Origin: a bacterium
GTDB lineage: Bacteria > Bacillota > Bacilli > Lactobacillales > Streptococcaceae
DNA length: 64,000 nt
NCBI GenBank assembly: GCA_905221125.1
Contig: CAJNBY010000003.1
Coordinates: 1-64,000, forward strand
Direction of reading: 5' to 3'
In this document: one piece after another, positions 1 to 9,862 of the stretch
How positions within the stretch are numbered: the stretch's first letter is position 1
How the letters are laid out: each line of letters starts with the position of its first letter
Translations under genes and position numbers: made by a program
The notes under the pieces: generated by a model
Database searches by the model: none
Told to the model about the DNA's origin: nothing
Seen by the model: the letters and a program-made list of their open reading frames with translations, nothing else

Positions 1-4
1 CATC

Positions 5-33
5 AAAAAAGAAAGGACGAAATTCGTCCTTTC
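5..33 (-). terminator. Strong intrinsic terminator downstream of carB
   Basis: An 11-bp perfect stem (left arm 11-21, right arm 23-33, one-base loop centre) is followed on the minus strand by a run of six T. It is the second hairpin after carB and would stop read-through from the pyrimidine operon. Confidence 0.8.
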
Positions 34-79
34 TCGATCTTAGCTTTTCTTCAACCCACTACAGTTGACAAAGAGCCGT

Positions 80-109
80 AAAAGCCAGCGATTTATGACG
101 CTGGCTTTA
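80..109 (-). terminator. First terminator of the pyr operon
   Basis: A 10-bp perfect stem (81-90 with 99-108, 8-base loop) lies 24 bases beyond the carB stop on the minus strand and ends in a short T run. Together with the hairpin at 5-33 it forms a tandem terminator for the pyr operon. Confidence 0.65.
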
Positions 110-132
110 AAACTGTGAAAATTTTTTCTCAA

Positions 133-3100
133 CTAGATCGCTTCTGTGACAAAGCTACGACTTTCAAGTACCTTAAGCATGGCATTAGCTGTATCTAGGG
201 CTGTAAAGAGGGGTACACCATGTTCAATTGCTGAACGACGAATTTGCTCACCATCTTCATCAGCAGTACGTTTGGTTCCAACTGTATTAATGATAGCTTG
301 GATTCTTCCCTTGCGAACAAAGCTTGGAATATCCTGATCATCATCACCAATCTTACCAACAGGTTGAGCTTGCAGGCCATGACTAGCAAAGAAGGCTGCT
401 GTCCCTTCTGTCGCGAGGATACCGTAGCCGATATTTTGGAAACGACGAGCCAAGTCCAAGGCTTCTTCTTTAGCATCATCAGCAATGGTGAATACAACAT
501 TTCCAAAGGTTGGCAAGTGAAGGTAAGAAGCTTCAAAGGCCTTATAGAGAGCTTTTTCCAAAGTAGTATCAGAACCCATAACTTCACCTGTTGACTTCAT
601 TTCAGGACCGAGTAAGCTGTCTACCTTGGCTAGTTTCGTAAAGGAGAAAACAGGTGCCTTGATATGAACACGAGTGCTTTCAGGGTAAAGTCCATCTTGG
701 TAACCAAGTTCTTCAAGATTTTGACCAAGAATGAGCTTAGTCGCTACCTGAGCCATAGGGATATTGGTCACTTTAGAAAGGAATGGAACCGTACGGCTAG
801 CACGCGGATTGACCTCAATAACGTAGACTTTTTCATCCTTGATGACAAACTGGATGTTCATCATTCCAAGGCAGTTAAGACCGATTGCTAGGCGTTTAGT
901 ATAGTCTGCGATGGTTTCCTGAACCTTTTGCGACAAGGTTTGTGGTGGGTAAACGGCCATTGAGTCACCTGAGTGGACACCAGCACGTTCGATATGTTCC
1001 ATGATACCAGGGATGAGAACATTTTCTCCGTCTGAAATGGCATCAACTTCGCACTCTTGCCCAACGATGTAAGAGTCAACAAGAACTGGGTGGTCAGGAC
1101 TAGCCTTAACAGCCGTACGCATGTAAGAGCGAAGGTCTTCCTCATTTTCCACGATTTCCATGGCACGTCCCCCCAAAACATAAGATGGACGAACAAGAAC
1201 TGGGAAACCAATCTTGCGAGCTGCAAGAACTGCTTCTTCTTCATTGGTTGCTGTTTGTCCTGGTGGCTGTGGAATATCCAAGTCTTTCAGAGCTTGCTCA
1301 AAGAGGTCACGGTCTTCGGCACGATCTAAGTCAGCAACCTGTGTCCCAAGGATGGTCACACCTGCTTTTGCCAATGGCTCCGCAAGGTTGATGGCTGTTT
1401 GACCACCGAACTGCACAATAACGCCTTTTGGTTGCTCTAAGTCAATGACATTCATAACATCTTCGAAAGTCAATGGTTCAAAGTAAAGCTTGTCAGATAC
1501 AGAAAAGTCTGTAGAAACGGTCTCTGGGTTTGAGTTCATGATGATGGCTTCGTAGCCAGCAGCCTGAATAGCCTTAACAGAGTGAACAGTTGCGTAATCA
1601 AACTCAACCCCTTGACCGATACGGATTGGACCTGAACCTAGAACTAGGACAGATTCCTTATCAGATTTGATAGACTCATTTTCCCATCCATAGGTTGAAT
1701 AGAAATATGGTGTTTCAGAGTCGAACTCTGCCGCACAGGTATCGACCATCTTGTAGACTGGGACAATCTTGTTTTCCAAGCGAAGCTGGCGAACTTGGTC
1801 AGCTGTCGTTTCCCATAGTTCAGCAATCTTACGGTCTGAGAAGCCATTGAGTTTGGCTGTTTTCAAAACTTCTAGATTTTGTGGATGGGCACCCAACTCC
1901 TGCTCGATTTCAAAGATATGCAAGAGTTTATCAAGGTAAAAGATATCAATCTTAGTCAATTCAGCAATTTCTTCTGGTGTGTAACCACGGCGAATAGCTT
2001 CTGACACATAGAAGAGACGGTCATCTTGGGCTTTGACAACTTTTTCAATCAGGGCATCATCAGAAATTGCTGCAAGTTCTGGCATTTCATTGTGGTGAAC
2101 GCCAATTTCAAGGGAGCGACAAGCTTTAAGAAGTGACTCTTCGATGTTACGGCCAATTGCCATAACTTCTCCAGTTGCCTTCATCTGAGTCCCAAGACGA
2201 CGTTCACCTTTTTCAAACTTATCAAATGGGAAACGTGGAATCTTGGCAACGACGTAATCGAGAGCTGGCTCAAACATGGCGTAGGTTGAACCTGTGACTG
2301 GGTTGATAACCTCATCCAAGGTCAAACCAACGGCAATCTTAGCAGCTAACTTAGCAATCGGATAACCTGTCGCCTTAGAAGCAAGGGCTGAAGAACGCGA
2401 TACACGTGGGTTTACTTCGATGACATAGTACTTGAAGCTGTGTGGATCAAGAGCTAGCTGAACGTTACATCCACCTTCAATTTTGAGGGCACGAATGATG
2501 CTCAAGCTCGCATCACGTAGCATTTGGTTTTCATAGTCTGACATAGTTTGAGCAGGAGCAAATACAATGGAATCCCCTGTGTGAATCCCAACTGGGTCAA
2601 AGTTTTCCATGTTACAAACAACCAAAGCATTGTCAGCTGAGTCACGCATGACCTCGTATTCGATTTCCTTGAAGCCTGCGATTGAACGCTCAATCAAACA
2701 TTGGGTAACAGGTGACAATTTCAAACCATTTTCAGCGATTTCACGCAATTCTTCCTCGTTGGCACACATACCACCACCAGTACCTCCTAGGGTAAAGGCT
2801 GGACGAACGATGACTGGGTATCCAATTGTCGCTGCAAAGGCAACTGCTTCTTCTACTGTGTTAACAATTTCAGATTCTGGAATTGGTTGTTCCAATTCTT
2901 CCATCAATTGTTTAAAGAGGTCACGATCCTCCGCTTGGTCAATAGCAGATAATTTAGTTCCCAGAAGTTCCACTCCAAGCTCATCCAAAATACCATTCTT
3001 AGACAATTCCATGGCCATATTAAGACCAGTTTGCCCACCAAGGGTTGGTAGCAAGGCATCTGGACGCTCCTTACGAAGAATACGAGTCACAAACTCAAGT

Positions 3101-3309
3101 GTAATAGGTTCGATATAGACCTTGTCCGCAATTTCCTTATCCGTCATGATGGTTGCAGGATTTGAGTTAACCAAGACAACCTCATAACCTTCCTCTTTCA
3201 ACGACAAGCAAGCCTGGGTGCCAGCATAGTCAAACTCAGCAGCCTGACCAATAATAATCGGACCAGAACCAATCACCATAATTTTTTGAATATCAGTACG
3301 TTTAGGCAT
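133..3309 (-). CDS. carB: Carbamoyl-phosphate synthase large subunit
   Basis: CarB makes carbamoyl phosphate from ammonia (delivered by CarA), bicarbonate and two ATP, the first step of pyrimidine and arginine synthesis. The 1058-residue length is full for the family. Two homologous halves are visible, each opening with a nucleotide-binding signature ([16 protein letters not shown] near residue 15, [15 protein letters not shown] near residue 560) and each carrying an ATP-grasp domain with EVNPR. The last ~120 residues form the MGS-like allosteric domain. It is the last gene of pyrR-pyrB-carA-carB. The start codon has no recognisable Shine-Dalgarno in the 20 bases upstream, and an unusual 448-bp hairpin-rich gap separates it from carA, so its expression relative to carA may be adjusted there. 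Confidence 0.97.
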   Translation of the reverse strand: MPKRTDIQKIMVIGSGPIIIGQAAEFDYAGTQACLSLKEEGYEVVLVNSNPATIMTDKEIADKVYIEPITLEFVTRILRKERPDALLPTLGGQTGLNMAMELSKNGILDELGVELLGTKLSAIDQAEDRDLFKQLMEELEQPIPESEIVNTVEEAVAFAATIGYPVIVRPAFTLGGTGGGMCANEEELREIAENGLKLSPVTQCLIERSIAGFKEIEYEVMRDSADNALVVCNMENFDPVGIHTGDSIVFAPAQTMSDYENQMLRDASLSIIRALKIEGGCNVQLALDPHSFKYYVIEVNPRVSRSSALASKATGYPIAKLAAKIAVGLTLDEVINPVTGSTYAMFEPALDYVVAKIPRFPFDKFEKGERRLGTQMKATGEVMAIGRNIEESLLKACRSLEIGVHHNEMPELAAISDDALIEKVVKAQDDRLFYVSEAIRRGYTPEEIAELTKIDIFYLDKLLHIFEIEQELGAHPQNLEVLKTAKLNGFSDRKIAELWETTADQVRQLRLENKIVPVYKMVDTCAAEFDSETPYFYSTYGWENESIKSDKESVLVLGSGPIRIGQGVEFDYATVHSVKAIQAAGYEAIIMNSNPETVSTDFSVSDKLYFEPLTFEDVMNVIDLEQPKGVIVQFGGQTAINLAEPLAKAGVTILGTQVADLDRAEDRDLFEQALKDLDIPQPPGQTATNEEEAVLAARKIGFPVLVRPSYVLGGRAMEIVENEEDLRSYMRTAVKASPDHPVLVDSYIVGQECEVDAISDGENVLIPGIMEHIERAGVHSGDSMAVYPPQTLSQKVQETIADYTKRLAIGLNCLGMMNIQFVIKDEKVYVIEVNPRASRTVPFLSKVTNIPMAQVATKLILGQNLEELGYQDGLYPESTRVHIKAPVFSFTKLAKVDSLLGPEMKSTGEVMGSDTTLEKALYKAFEASYLHLPTFGNVVFTIADDAKEEALDLARRFQNIGYGILATEGTAAFFASHGLQAQPVGKIGDDDQDIPSFVRKGRIQAIINTVGTKRTADEDGEQIRRSAIEHGVPLFTALDTANAMLKVLESRSFVTEAI

Positions 3310-3757
3310 TTATAAGATATTAAGGGCGTCAAGCGGACAAAACTAAAATAGGAGTTATGACGAAGAACTGTCAGTTCTAGGAATAACTATCTTTTTAGCA
3401 CAGTCCGTAGCCCGTATTCAGTTTAGCAAATACGGACCACCCTACTCCTTTCTATTCGTCGCCTCACAGAGCGACATTAAATAAATTCTCCGACGATTTT
3501 TTAGAGAAACGATATTTTTCGATAAAAAATCTAGTGCAGGGAGTTTTTAGTTCGCCTGATAGCGACTAAAAAAAACGACCTGCCTTTCTATTCGGCAACT
3601 CTCAGGTTGCCATTAAATAAGATACAAAGGACGAATAGAAAGCGATTGAATTTTAGTAAACCAAGGAAGGATTGACAATCCAAGTTGGTTTCTCTAAATT
3701 CCGAGCTTTCCGTCCGTGTTCAGTTACATAAATTCTCCGACGAGCTTTTACTCGTTC
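3310..3757 (-). repeat. carA-carB intergenic region with repeated hairpin cassettes
   Basis: No credible ORF is present in these 448 bp. On the plus strand a block beginning CCTTTCTATTCG, then a small hairpin, then CATTAAATAA occurs at about 3448-3485 and again at 3583-3620; the phrase ATAAATTCTCCGACGA occurs at 3481 and 3729. Hairpins include 3459-3475, 3544-3573 (long A/T-flanked stem), 3594-3611 (GGCAAC/GTTGCC) and 3401-3437. This looks like tandem degenerate structured repeats inside the operon. I do not recognise it as a BOX element. It could hold an internal attenuator, an RNA-processing site or a remnant insertion. Confidence 0.6.
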
Positions 3758-4837
3758 TTAGTTTGCTTGTTTAAAAGCTTCCATCATCTCGATAAACTCG
3801 TCAAATAGGTAGCTTGCGTCGTGTGGACCAGGGGCTGCATCTGGATGATATTGAACAGAGAAAGCAGGTTGGTATCTGTGACGCACACCTTCAACTGACT
3901 TGTCATTGATTTCTTCATGGGTGATAATCAAGTGCTCTGGCAAATCCTCACGACTGACTGCATAACCGTGGTTCTGGCTAGTAAAGTCTACTCGTCCTGT
4001 AGCAATTTCACGTACTGCATGGTTGAATCCACGGTGACCAAATTTCATCTTGTAAGTCTTAGCCCCGTTTGCCATTGCAAAGAGTTGGTGCCCCATACAG
4101 ATACCAAAGATTGGAATTTTTCCTTGCACACCGCGAATCATGTCCAGTGCTTGGGGAACATCTTCTGGGTTACCAGGACCGTTTGACAACATAACTCCGT
4201 CGGGATTGAGGTGAAGAATTTCTTCCGCCGTTGTTGAATACGGAACAACCGTCACGTTACAATTACGCTTAGAAAGTTCTCGTAAGATTGAGTGCTTAAG
4301 ACCAAAGTCCACTAGCACCACGCTCAAACCAACTCCTGGAGCTGGATATGACGTTTTAGTAGAAACCTGCTTGATATTATCTGTCGGCAAGACTGTTGCT
4401 TGGAGTTGGTCCGTCACATGGTCCATACTATCCCCAACATGGGTCAAGGTTGCACGCATAGTACCGTGTTTACGGATAATCTTAGTAAGTGCACGGGTAT
4501 CAATTCCTGAAATACCTGGAATTTTCTTAGCTTTCAAAAATTCATCCAAGGTCATTTGGTTGCGCCAGTTGCTTGCTCTACGTGCTTCTTCGAAAACAAC
4601 GACTCCCTTACAAGTTGGAATAATGGATTCGTAATCATCACGGTTAATTCCATAATTTCCTACCAAAGGATAGGTAAAGGTCAAGATTTGTCCATTATAA
4701 GACTGGTCTGTAATGGATTCTTGGTAGCCGGTCATCCCTGTATTAAAGACGATTTCGCCTGTTACATCAATATCTGCTCCGAAGGCCTTGCCTTCAAAAA
4801 CTGTGCCATCTTCTAATACTAGAAGTCTTTTTGTCAT
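3758..4837 (-). CDS. carA: Carbamoyl-phosphate synthase small subunit (glutaminase)
   Basis: CarA hydrolyses glutamine and channels ammonia to CarB. At 359 residues it is a normal-length small subunit: an N-terminal CPSase_sm domain (about 1-150) and a class I glutamine amidotransferase domain. The nucleophile Cys247 lies in the ICMGHQ motif and the catalytic His331 in QYHPD. The third triad position, Glu in E. coli (HPE), is Asp333 here, a conservative change that I believe is seen in other Lactobacillales. The gene sits 49 bp downstream of pyrB and 448 bp upstream of carB on the same strand, so it is part of the PyrR-regulated pyrimidine operon. Confidence 0.97.
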   Translation of the reverse strand: MTKRLLVLEDGTVFEGKAFGADIDVTGEIVFNTGMTGYQESITDQSYNGQILTFTYPLVGNYGINRDDYESIIPTCKGVVVFEEARRASNWRNQMTLDEFLKAKKIPGISGIDTRALTKIIRKHGTMRATLTHVGDSMDHVTDQLQATVLPTDNIKQVSTKTSYPAPGVGLSVVLVDFGLKHSILRELSKRNCNVTVVPYSTTAEEILHLNPDGVMLSNGPGNPEDVPQALDMIRGVQGKIPIFGICMGHQLFAMANGAKTYKMKFGHRGFNHAVREIATGRVDFTSQNHGYAVSREDLPEHLIITHEEINDKSVEGVRHRYQPAFSVQYHPDAAPGPHDASYLFDEFIEMMEAFKQAN

Positions 4838-4886
4838 ATTCTCACCTCTCGTGGACGCTCACTGGCGTCTTTTAACGTCTTGTGTT

Positions 4887-5810
4887 TTAGTTGGCGTTTC
4901 TACTCGCCAGTACGGATTCTAAGATTGCCATTCGAACAAAGACACCATTGGTCATTTGTTGGACAATCCGTGATTTTGGTGCTTCAACCAAGTGATCTGC
5001 GATTTCTACATCACGATTGACTGGAGCTGGGTGCATGAGGATTGCTGTTTCTTTTAATCGATCATAACGTTCTTGTGTCAAGCCATGTTGGGCATGGTAG
5101 TCTTCTTTTGAAAAGACTGCACCACTATCATGACGTTCATGTTGCACACGAAGAAACATCATGACATCCACCTGATCAATGATTTCATCAATGGTTACAA
5201 ACTGTCCATAGTCTGCAAACTCTTGACTTCTCCATTCCTCAGGACCTGCAAAGAACAGTTCAGCTCCCAAGCGTTTCAAAATCTGCATATTGGATTTGGC
5301 AACACGTGAGTGGTCCAAGTCACCTACAATAGCAACCTTAAGACCCTCAAAGTGACCAAATTCCTCATAAATGGTCATCAAATCAAGCAAGCTCTGGCTA
5401 GGATGTTGACCCGAACCGTCTCCCCCATTGATAATAGAAGTCGTAATCGTCGGACTCTCAATCAACTCTCTGTAGTAGTCGACCTCTGGGTGGCGAATCA
5501 CACAGACATCCACTCCTAAAGCAGATAGGGTTAAAATGGTATCATAAAGTGTTTCACCCTTATTGACCGAACTAGTCTTCACATCAAAGTCAAGTCGTTC
5601 CAGCCCCAGTTTAATCTCTGCTACTTCAAAGGACTTATGCGTCCGTGTAGAATCCTCAAAGAAAAGATTGGATACAATCGGATGGTTTTCATAAGGAAGC
5701 TGAGCTCCGTTTTTAAACTCTATTCCTCGCTTGATCAATTTCATGACTTGATCGACAGTGAGGTCTTCCATGGACACCACATGGTTCAATGCTTGTTGAT
5801 TTTCTGACAT
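4887..5810 (-). CDS. pyrB: Aspartate carbamoyltransferase catalytic chain
   Basis: PyrB condenses carbamoyl phosphate with aspartate to N-carbamoyl-aspartate, the committed step of pyrimidine synthesis. The 307-residue protein has the carbamoyl-phosphate binding motif STRTH near residue 54 and the HPSQSLLDL signature near residue 136, both diagnostic for the transcarbamoylase family; the sequence context (pyrR upstream, carA downstream) separates it from ornithine carbamoyltransferase. No regulatory chain gene (pyrI) is nearby, as usual in firmicutes. It starts 18 bp after pyrR, and control is expected through the pyrR leader attenuator. Confidence 0.97.
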   Translation of the reverse strand: MSENQQALNHVVSMEDLTVDQVMKLIKRGIEFKNGAQLPYENHPIVSNLFFEDSTRTHKSFEVAEIKLGLERLDFDVKTSSVNKGETLYDTILTLSALGVDVCVIRHPEVDYYRELIESPTITTSIINGGDGSGQHPSQSLLDLMTIYEEFGHFEGLKVAIVGDLDHSRVAKSNMQILKRLGAELFFAGPEEWRSQEFADYGQFVTIDEIIDQVDVMMFLRVQHERHDSGAVFSKEDYHAQHGLTQERYDRLKETAILMHPAPVNRDVEIADHLVEAPKSRIVQQMTNGVFVRMAILESVLASRNAN

Positions 5811-5828
5811 GGCTACTCCTTTAGCTTT

Positions 5829-6540
<712 letters not shown>

Positions 6541-6559
6541 AAAACTTTTGATACCTAAC

Positions 6560-7189
6560 TTATAAATTGCTAAAATCATATAACTGTGGATACTGGTCAC
6601 ACTCTGGATTTTTAGGATGACAGATAGCTCTTCCAAAATAAATCATGGCCTGATGGGCTGCTAACCACTTCTCAGGTGGCAAGATATCCATGACCCGCTT
6701 TTCCACCTCAAGTGGTGTCGCTGATTTTTTGACAATATCGTGGTGCTTACAAATACGCTCCACATGAGTATCCACTGCAAAGGCTGGGATCCCAAAGCCC
6801 ACACTCATAACTACGTTGGCTGTCTTGCGACCAACTCCTGCTAGACTTTCTAATTCCTCTCGAGTCTGAGGCACTTGACCGTCAAAATCGTCTAATAACT
6901 GTTGAGCACATTTTTTAAGGAATTTAGCCTTATTCCGATACAATCCCAAACGAGAAATGTGTGAAGCAATCTCATTCTCTGTCGCCACAGACATTGCTTG
7001 GGGCGTTGGGAAGGCAGCAAAGAGGCCTGGCGTAGCCTTATTTACTGCAGCATCCGTCGTCTGGGCTGACAACATGACCGCAACCAAGAGTTCAAAATGA
7101 TTGGTAAAATCAAGACTAGGCTTGGCATCTGGGAAGAGGGCAATGATTTCTTCTAGCACCTTTCGTGCTCGTTTTTTTGACAAGACCAT
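6560..7189 (-). CDS. nth: Endonuclease III-type DNA glycosylase lacking two cluster cysteines
   Basis: Nth removes oxidised pyrimidines from DNA in base-excision repair. The 209-residue protein has the helix-hairpin-helix with the catalytic lysine (Lys122 in GVGRKTA) and the catalytic Asp140 (VDTHV). The C-terminal [4Fe-4S] motif of the family is C-x6-C-x2-C-x5-C. Here Cys190 and Cys197 are present, but the expected third and fourth positions are Tyr200 and Phe206, so an intact cluster cannot be ligated in the usual way. The start codon touches the end of the upstream DUF177 gene (shared base 7189), indicating translational coupling. Confidence 0.92.
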   Translation of the reverse strand: MVLSKKRARKVLEEIIALFPDAKPSLDFTNHFELLVAVMLSAQTTDAAVNKATPGLFAAFPTPQAMSVATENEIASHISRLGLYRNKAKFLKKCAQQLLDDFDGQVPQTREELESLAGVGRKTANVVMSVGFGIPAFAVDTHVERICKHHDIVKKSATPLEVEKRVMDILPPEKWLAAHQAMIYFGRAICHPKNPECDQYPQLYDFSNL

Positions 7190-7731
7190 TATTCGTCTCC
7201 GTCAAATAGTCCTTGTAAGCCAGCAAAAGGACTATTTTCTTCTTTCTTAACTGCTTGTTGGGCTTGGTATTCTTCCTCTGTCATGATTTGCCAGTCATTT
7301 CCTGACACAAATCCTTGTCCAGCCTCTTCTTCAGCCGTCAAAACCTTAATAGGAATGTTGAGCAGGATATTGTCCGATACGCTCTCAGCAAGGTCAAGTT
7401 CTCCATTTTCGATAGGCAAGACCAAATCATCATCTATAACTTCTTGATCTAACTGGTTGGTTGCGCCTTCCATGAAAACTTCTGTGACTGGATAAGATTC
7501 AGCTAACTCAACTGGTTCCATACTGCGACTTGAAGCAAGGACAATGGTATAAGACAACTGATAATCTAAGAAATACATACGGTCTTCGTACTGTACTTTC
7601 CCAACCGCAAGGATATCTCTCACATCTAAAATTTCTTGATTGCGTGCACGCAAGTCTGAAGCTAGGTCTAAACTTTGTTCAAAATGCAAGCCTTCAGACT
7701 GCTTGCGAATCTCTTGAATATTTAATTTCAT
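7189..7731 (-). CDS. YceD / DUF177 family protein
   Basis: This 180-residue acidic protein belongs to the DUF177 (YceD) family, which in many bacteria is encoded next to rpmF and is linked to 23S rRNA or ribosome accumulation; the exact role is not established. The central ESVSDNILLNIPIKVLTAEEEAG stretch, here around residues 115-135, is the conserved core of the family. No rpmF follows; nth overlaps its stop by one base. No signal peptide or membrane segment is seen. The function assignment rests on family resemblance only. Confidence 0.8.
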   Translation of the reverse strand: MKLNIQEIRKQSEGLHFEQSLDLASDLRARNQEILDVRDILAVGKVQYEDRMYFLDYQLSYTIVLASSRSMEPVELAESYPVTEVFMEGATNQLDQEVIDDDLVLPIENGELDLAESVSDNILLNIPIKVLTAEEEAGQGFVSGNDWQIMTEEEYQAQQAVKKEENSPFAGLQGLFDGDE

Positions 7732-7942
7732 ACTTCCTCCATAAAGATTTACTCTCTTGATTATACCATGAAAAGGCTACAAATCAGCCCACCAAACTTT
7801 GTAATTAAAATTGAATTTTTTAATATGTTTATCGCTATATTTTTTAGTAATATACTATAGGAAAGAATACATGATAGCAAGGAAGATGCTCACATGGAAG
7901 ACAAATTTTGAGATTTTATAACTTGAAATTTCCAGTTTTCTA

Positions 7943-7971
7943 TTGACAATATATCCTGAAAGGTATAGGAT
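7943..7971 (+). promoter_or_regulatory. Promoter for the ABC-F leader transcript
   Basis: TTGACA at 7943-7948, a 17-bp spacer and TAGGAT at 7966-7971 form a near-consensus sigma-A promoter. A transcript starting near 7978 would have a leader of roughly 310 nt before the ABC-F start at 8291 and would contain the short uORF at 8003, a decayed BOX element and a terminator. Confidence 0.7.
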
Positions 7972-8002
7972 AAAGGTACTAATACTCGGAGGTAAGGGAG
8001 AC

Positions 8003-8014
8003 ATGAACAACTAA
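8003..8014 (+). CDS. Three-codon upstream ORF (Met-Asn-Asn-stop) in the ABC-F leader
   Basis: ATG-AAC-AAC-TAA is preceded by a perfect Shine-Dalgarno (GGAGGT, 7988-7993) at 9 bases, stronger than that of most genes in the window. An uORF this short with such a strong ribosome site is not expected by chance. Very short leader ORFs upstream of ABC-F resistance genes are established in other firmicutes (the Listeria lmo0919/vgaL leader has a three-codon uORF), where antibiotic-stalled ribosomes prevent termination. I infer the same role here. Confidence 0.65.
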   Translation: MNN

Positions 8015-8098
8015 GTCTATCAAATAAAGAAAATTTATTTAGTAGATCTTGTTTTTGTCTCTTTTTGTGTGCTCTTTTCATACTAGATTTTCTAGTAT

Positions 8099-8204
8099 CT
8101 TATCCTCATTGAAAATCAAAAAACTAGAAAGCTGACCATCTGCTCCTCTTGAGTTGGATTAGGCAATCCTAAGCTAGTTTGACGAGCTTTTCAACGGGGA
8201 TAAT
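8099..8204 (-). repeat. Decayed BOX element (A and C parts) in the ABC-F leader
   Basis: The left end (about 8100-8138) resembles the reverse complement of boxC seen intact at 62285-62316, and the right end (about 8176-8204, GTTTGACGAGCTTTTCAACG) resembles reversed boxA with several substitutions. No boxB is present. The element lies between the uORF and the terminator and therefore supplies part of the leader RNA. Confidence 0.55.
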
Positions 8205-8227
8205 AGAGTTTTCGATAGTGACTTTGG

Positions 8228-8254
8228 GCTCTACTAGGTAAAGTAGAGCTTTTT
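8228..8254 (+). terminator. Attenuator terminator in front of the ABC-F gene
   Basis: An 8-bp perfect stem (8228-8235 with 8242-8249, loop AGGTAA) is followed by a T run (8250-8254) only 36 bases before the ABC-F start codon and downstream of its promoter. Being inside the leader, it must be read through for the gene to be expressed. Confidence 0.8.
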
Positions 8255-8290
8255 GTTATGCACTATTGACATTCTAGAAAGGGCAATCAT

Positions 8291-9817
8291 ATGATAAAAA
8301 TCAATCACATGACCATCACACAAAACAAAGATCTACGAGACCTTGTATCTGATCTAAGCATGACCATACAAGACGGGGAAAAGCTAGCTATTATTGGTGA
8401 AGAAGGAAATGGCAAATCAACCTTGCTTAAAACTTTAATGGAGGAAGATTTACCTGATTTCACTATAAAGGGAGAGATCCAGTCTGACCATCAGTCTCTG
8501 GCCTACATTCCTCAAAAACTCTCTGAGGAGCTGAAAAAGAAAACTCTACATGACTACTTCTTTTTAGATACTATTGATTTAGACTACAGTATCCTCTATC
8601 GTTTGGCGGAAGAGTTGCATTTTGATAGTGATCGTTTCGCTAGCGATCAAGAGATTGGGAGCCTTTCGGGCGGCGAATCTTTGAAAATTCAGCTCATCCA
8701 TGAGTTAGCCAAACCCTTTGAAATTCTATTTTTAGATGAACCTTCAAATGACCTAGACCTTGAGACGGTTGATTGGCTAAAAAATCAGATTCAAAAGATT
8801 AGACAAACTGTTATTTTCATTTCCCATGATGAAGAATTTCTTTCTCAAACGGCAGATACTATCGTCCACTTGCGACTGGTCAAGCACCGGAAAGAACCTG
8901 AAACGCTAGTAGAGCATTTAGACTATGATCGCTATAGTGAGCAGAGAAAGGTTCATTTTGCCAGACAAAGCAAGCAAGCTGCTAACGACCAGAGAGCCTA
9001 TGATAAAACCATGGAAAAACATCGGCGAGTCAAGCAAAATGTAGAAACTACACTTCGAGCTACCAAAGACAGTACTGCCGGTCGCCTATTGGCTAAAAAG
9101 ATGAAAACTGTCCTCTCTCAAGAAAAACGCTACGAAAGGGCAGCTCAGTCCATGACCCAAAAGCCACTTGAAGAAGAACAAATCCAACTTTTCTTTTCAG
9201 ACATCCAAGCATTACCGGCTTCTAAAGTCTTAATCCAACTGGAAAAGGAAAATTTGTCCATTGGCGACCGAGTTTTGGCTCAAGGACTTCAACTAACTGT
9301 CCGTGGTCAAGAAAAAATTGGTATCATAGGCCCAAATGGTATTGGGAAATCAACTCTGTTAGCCAAGTTACATCAACTACTAAGCCCCAAAAGAGAGATT
9401 TCACTTGGTTATATGCCACAAGATTACCATAAGAAACTGCAATTGGAGCTATCCCCAATAGCCTATCTCAGCCAAACTGGACGAAAAGAAGAACTACAAA
9501 AAATCCAATCTCACCTAGCTAGTCTCAATTTCAGTTATCCAGAAATGCAGCATCAAATTCGCTCCTTATCTGGCGGGCAACAGGGTAAACTCCTGCTTTT
9601 GGATTTAGTGCTGCGCAAACCAAACTTTCTCCTTCTGGATGAACCCACACGAAACTTTTCTCCCACTTCTCAACCTGAAATCAGAAAACTCTTTACCACT
9701 TATCCAGGCGGTCTCGTCACTGTTTCACATGACAGGCGTTTCTTAAAAGAGGTCTGTTCAACCATCTATCGCTTAACAGAACACGGTTTGGAGGTAGTTA
9801 ATTTAGAAGATTTATAA
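8291..9817 (+). CDS. ABC-F ribosome protection-type ATPase (Lsa/Vga-like)
   Basis: Soluble ABC-F proteins bind the ribosomal E site and can displace antibiotics. The 508-residue protein has two nucleotide-binding domains and no membrane segments. NBD1: Walker A GEEGNGKST at 36-44, LSGGES, and Walker B with DEPSNDLD. A basic interdomain linker spans about 190-310. NBD2: GPNGIGKST near 346, LSGGQQGK, and DEPTRNFSP at 450-458; this last motif is typical of the Lsa/Vga/Sal antibiotic-resistance ABC-F proteins rather than the housekeeping EttA/Uup type. The start is preceded by GAAAGGG. Regulation is likely by the upstream uORF-terminator leader. The antibiotic spectrum cannot be read from sequence. 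Confidence 0.88.
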   Translation: MIKINHMTITQNKDLRDLVSDLSMTIQDGEKLAIIGEEGNGKSTLLKTLMEEDLPDFTIKGEIQSDHQSLAYIPQKLSEELKKKTLHDYFFLDTIDLDYSILYRLAEELHFDSDRFASDQEIGSLSGGESLKIQLIHELAKPFEILFLDEPSNDLDLETVDWLKNQIQKIRQTVIFISHDEEFLSQTADTIVHLRLVKHRKEPETLVEHLDYDRYSEQRKVHFARQSKQAANDQRAYDKTMEKHRRVKQNVETTLRATKDSTAGRLLAKKMKTVLSQEKRYERAAQSMTQKPLEEEQIQLFFSDIQALPASKVLIQLEKENLSIGDRVLAQGLQLTVRGQEKIGIIGPNGIGKSTLLAKLHQLLSPKREISLGYMPQDYHKKLQLELSPIAYLSQTGRKEELQKIQSHLASLNFSYPEMQHQIRSLSGGQQGKLLLLDLVLRKPNFLLLDEPTRNFSPTSQPEIRKLFTTYPGGLVTVSHDRRFLKEVCSTIYRLTEHGLEVVNLEDL

Positions 9818-9832
9818 ATTTTGAGCATAGCA

Positions 9833-9862
9833 AAAATCCAGAGACAACCTCTGGATTCTTTT
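9833..9862. terminator. Bidirectional terminator between the ABC-F gene and htpX
   Basis: The stem at 9837-9844 / 9849-9856 (ATCCAGAG / CTCTGGAT) has a T run on the plus strand and an A-rich flank giving a short U tail on the minus strand. It separates two convergent genes. Confidence 0.75.

Noticed and set aside
888..1402. Several antisense ORFs inside carB (and similar shadows in ffh, atpD, lysS)
   Set aside because: They follow the codon phase of well-supported genes on the other strand and have no ribosome sites or recognisable domains.
3758..4837. CarA inactive because the HPE motif reads HPD
   Set aside because: The nucleophile Cys247 and His331 are intact and Asp is a conservative replacement that I believe occurs in other Lactobacillales; the gene is not degraded.
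7890..8081. 63-codon minus-strand ORF in the nth/ABC-F gap
   Set aside because: It overlaps the ABC-F promoter and uORF on the opposite strand, has low-complexity composition and no ribosome site.
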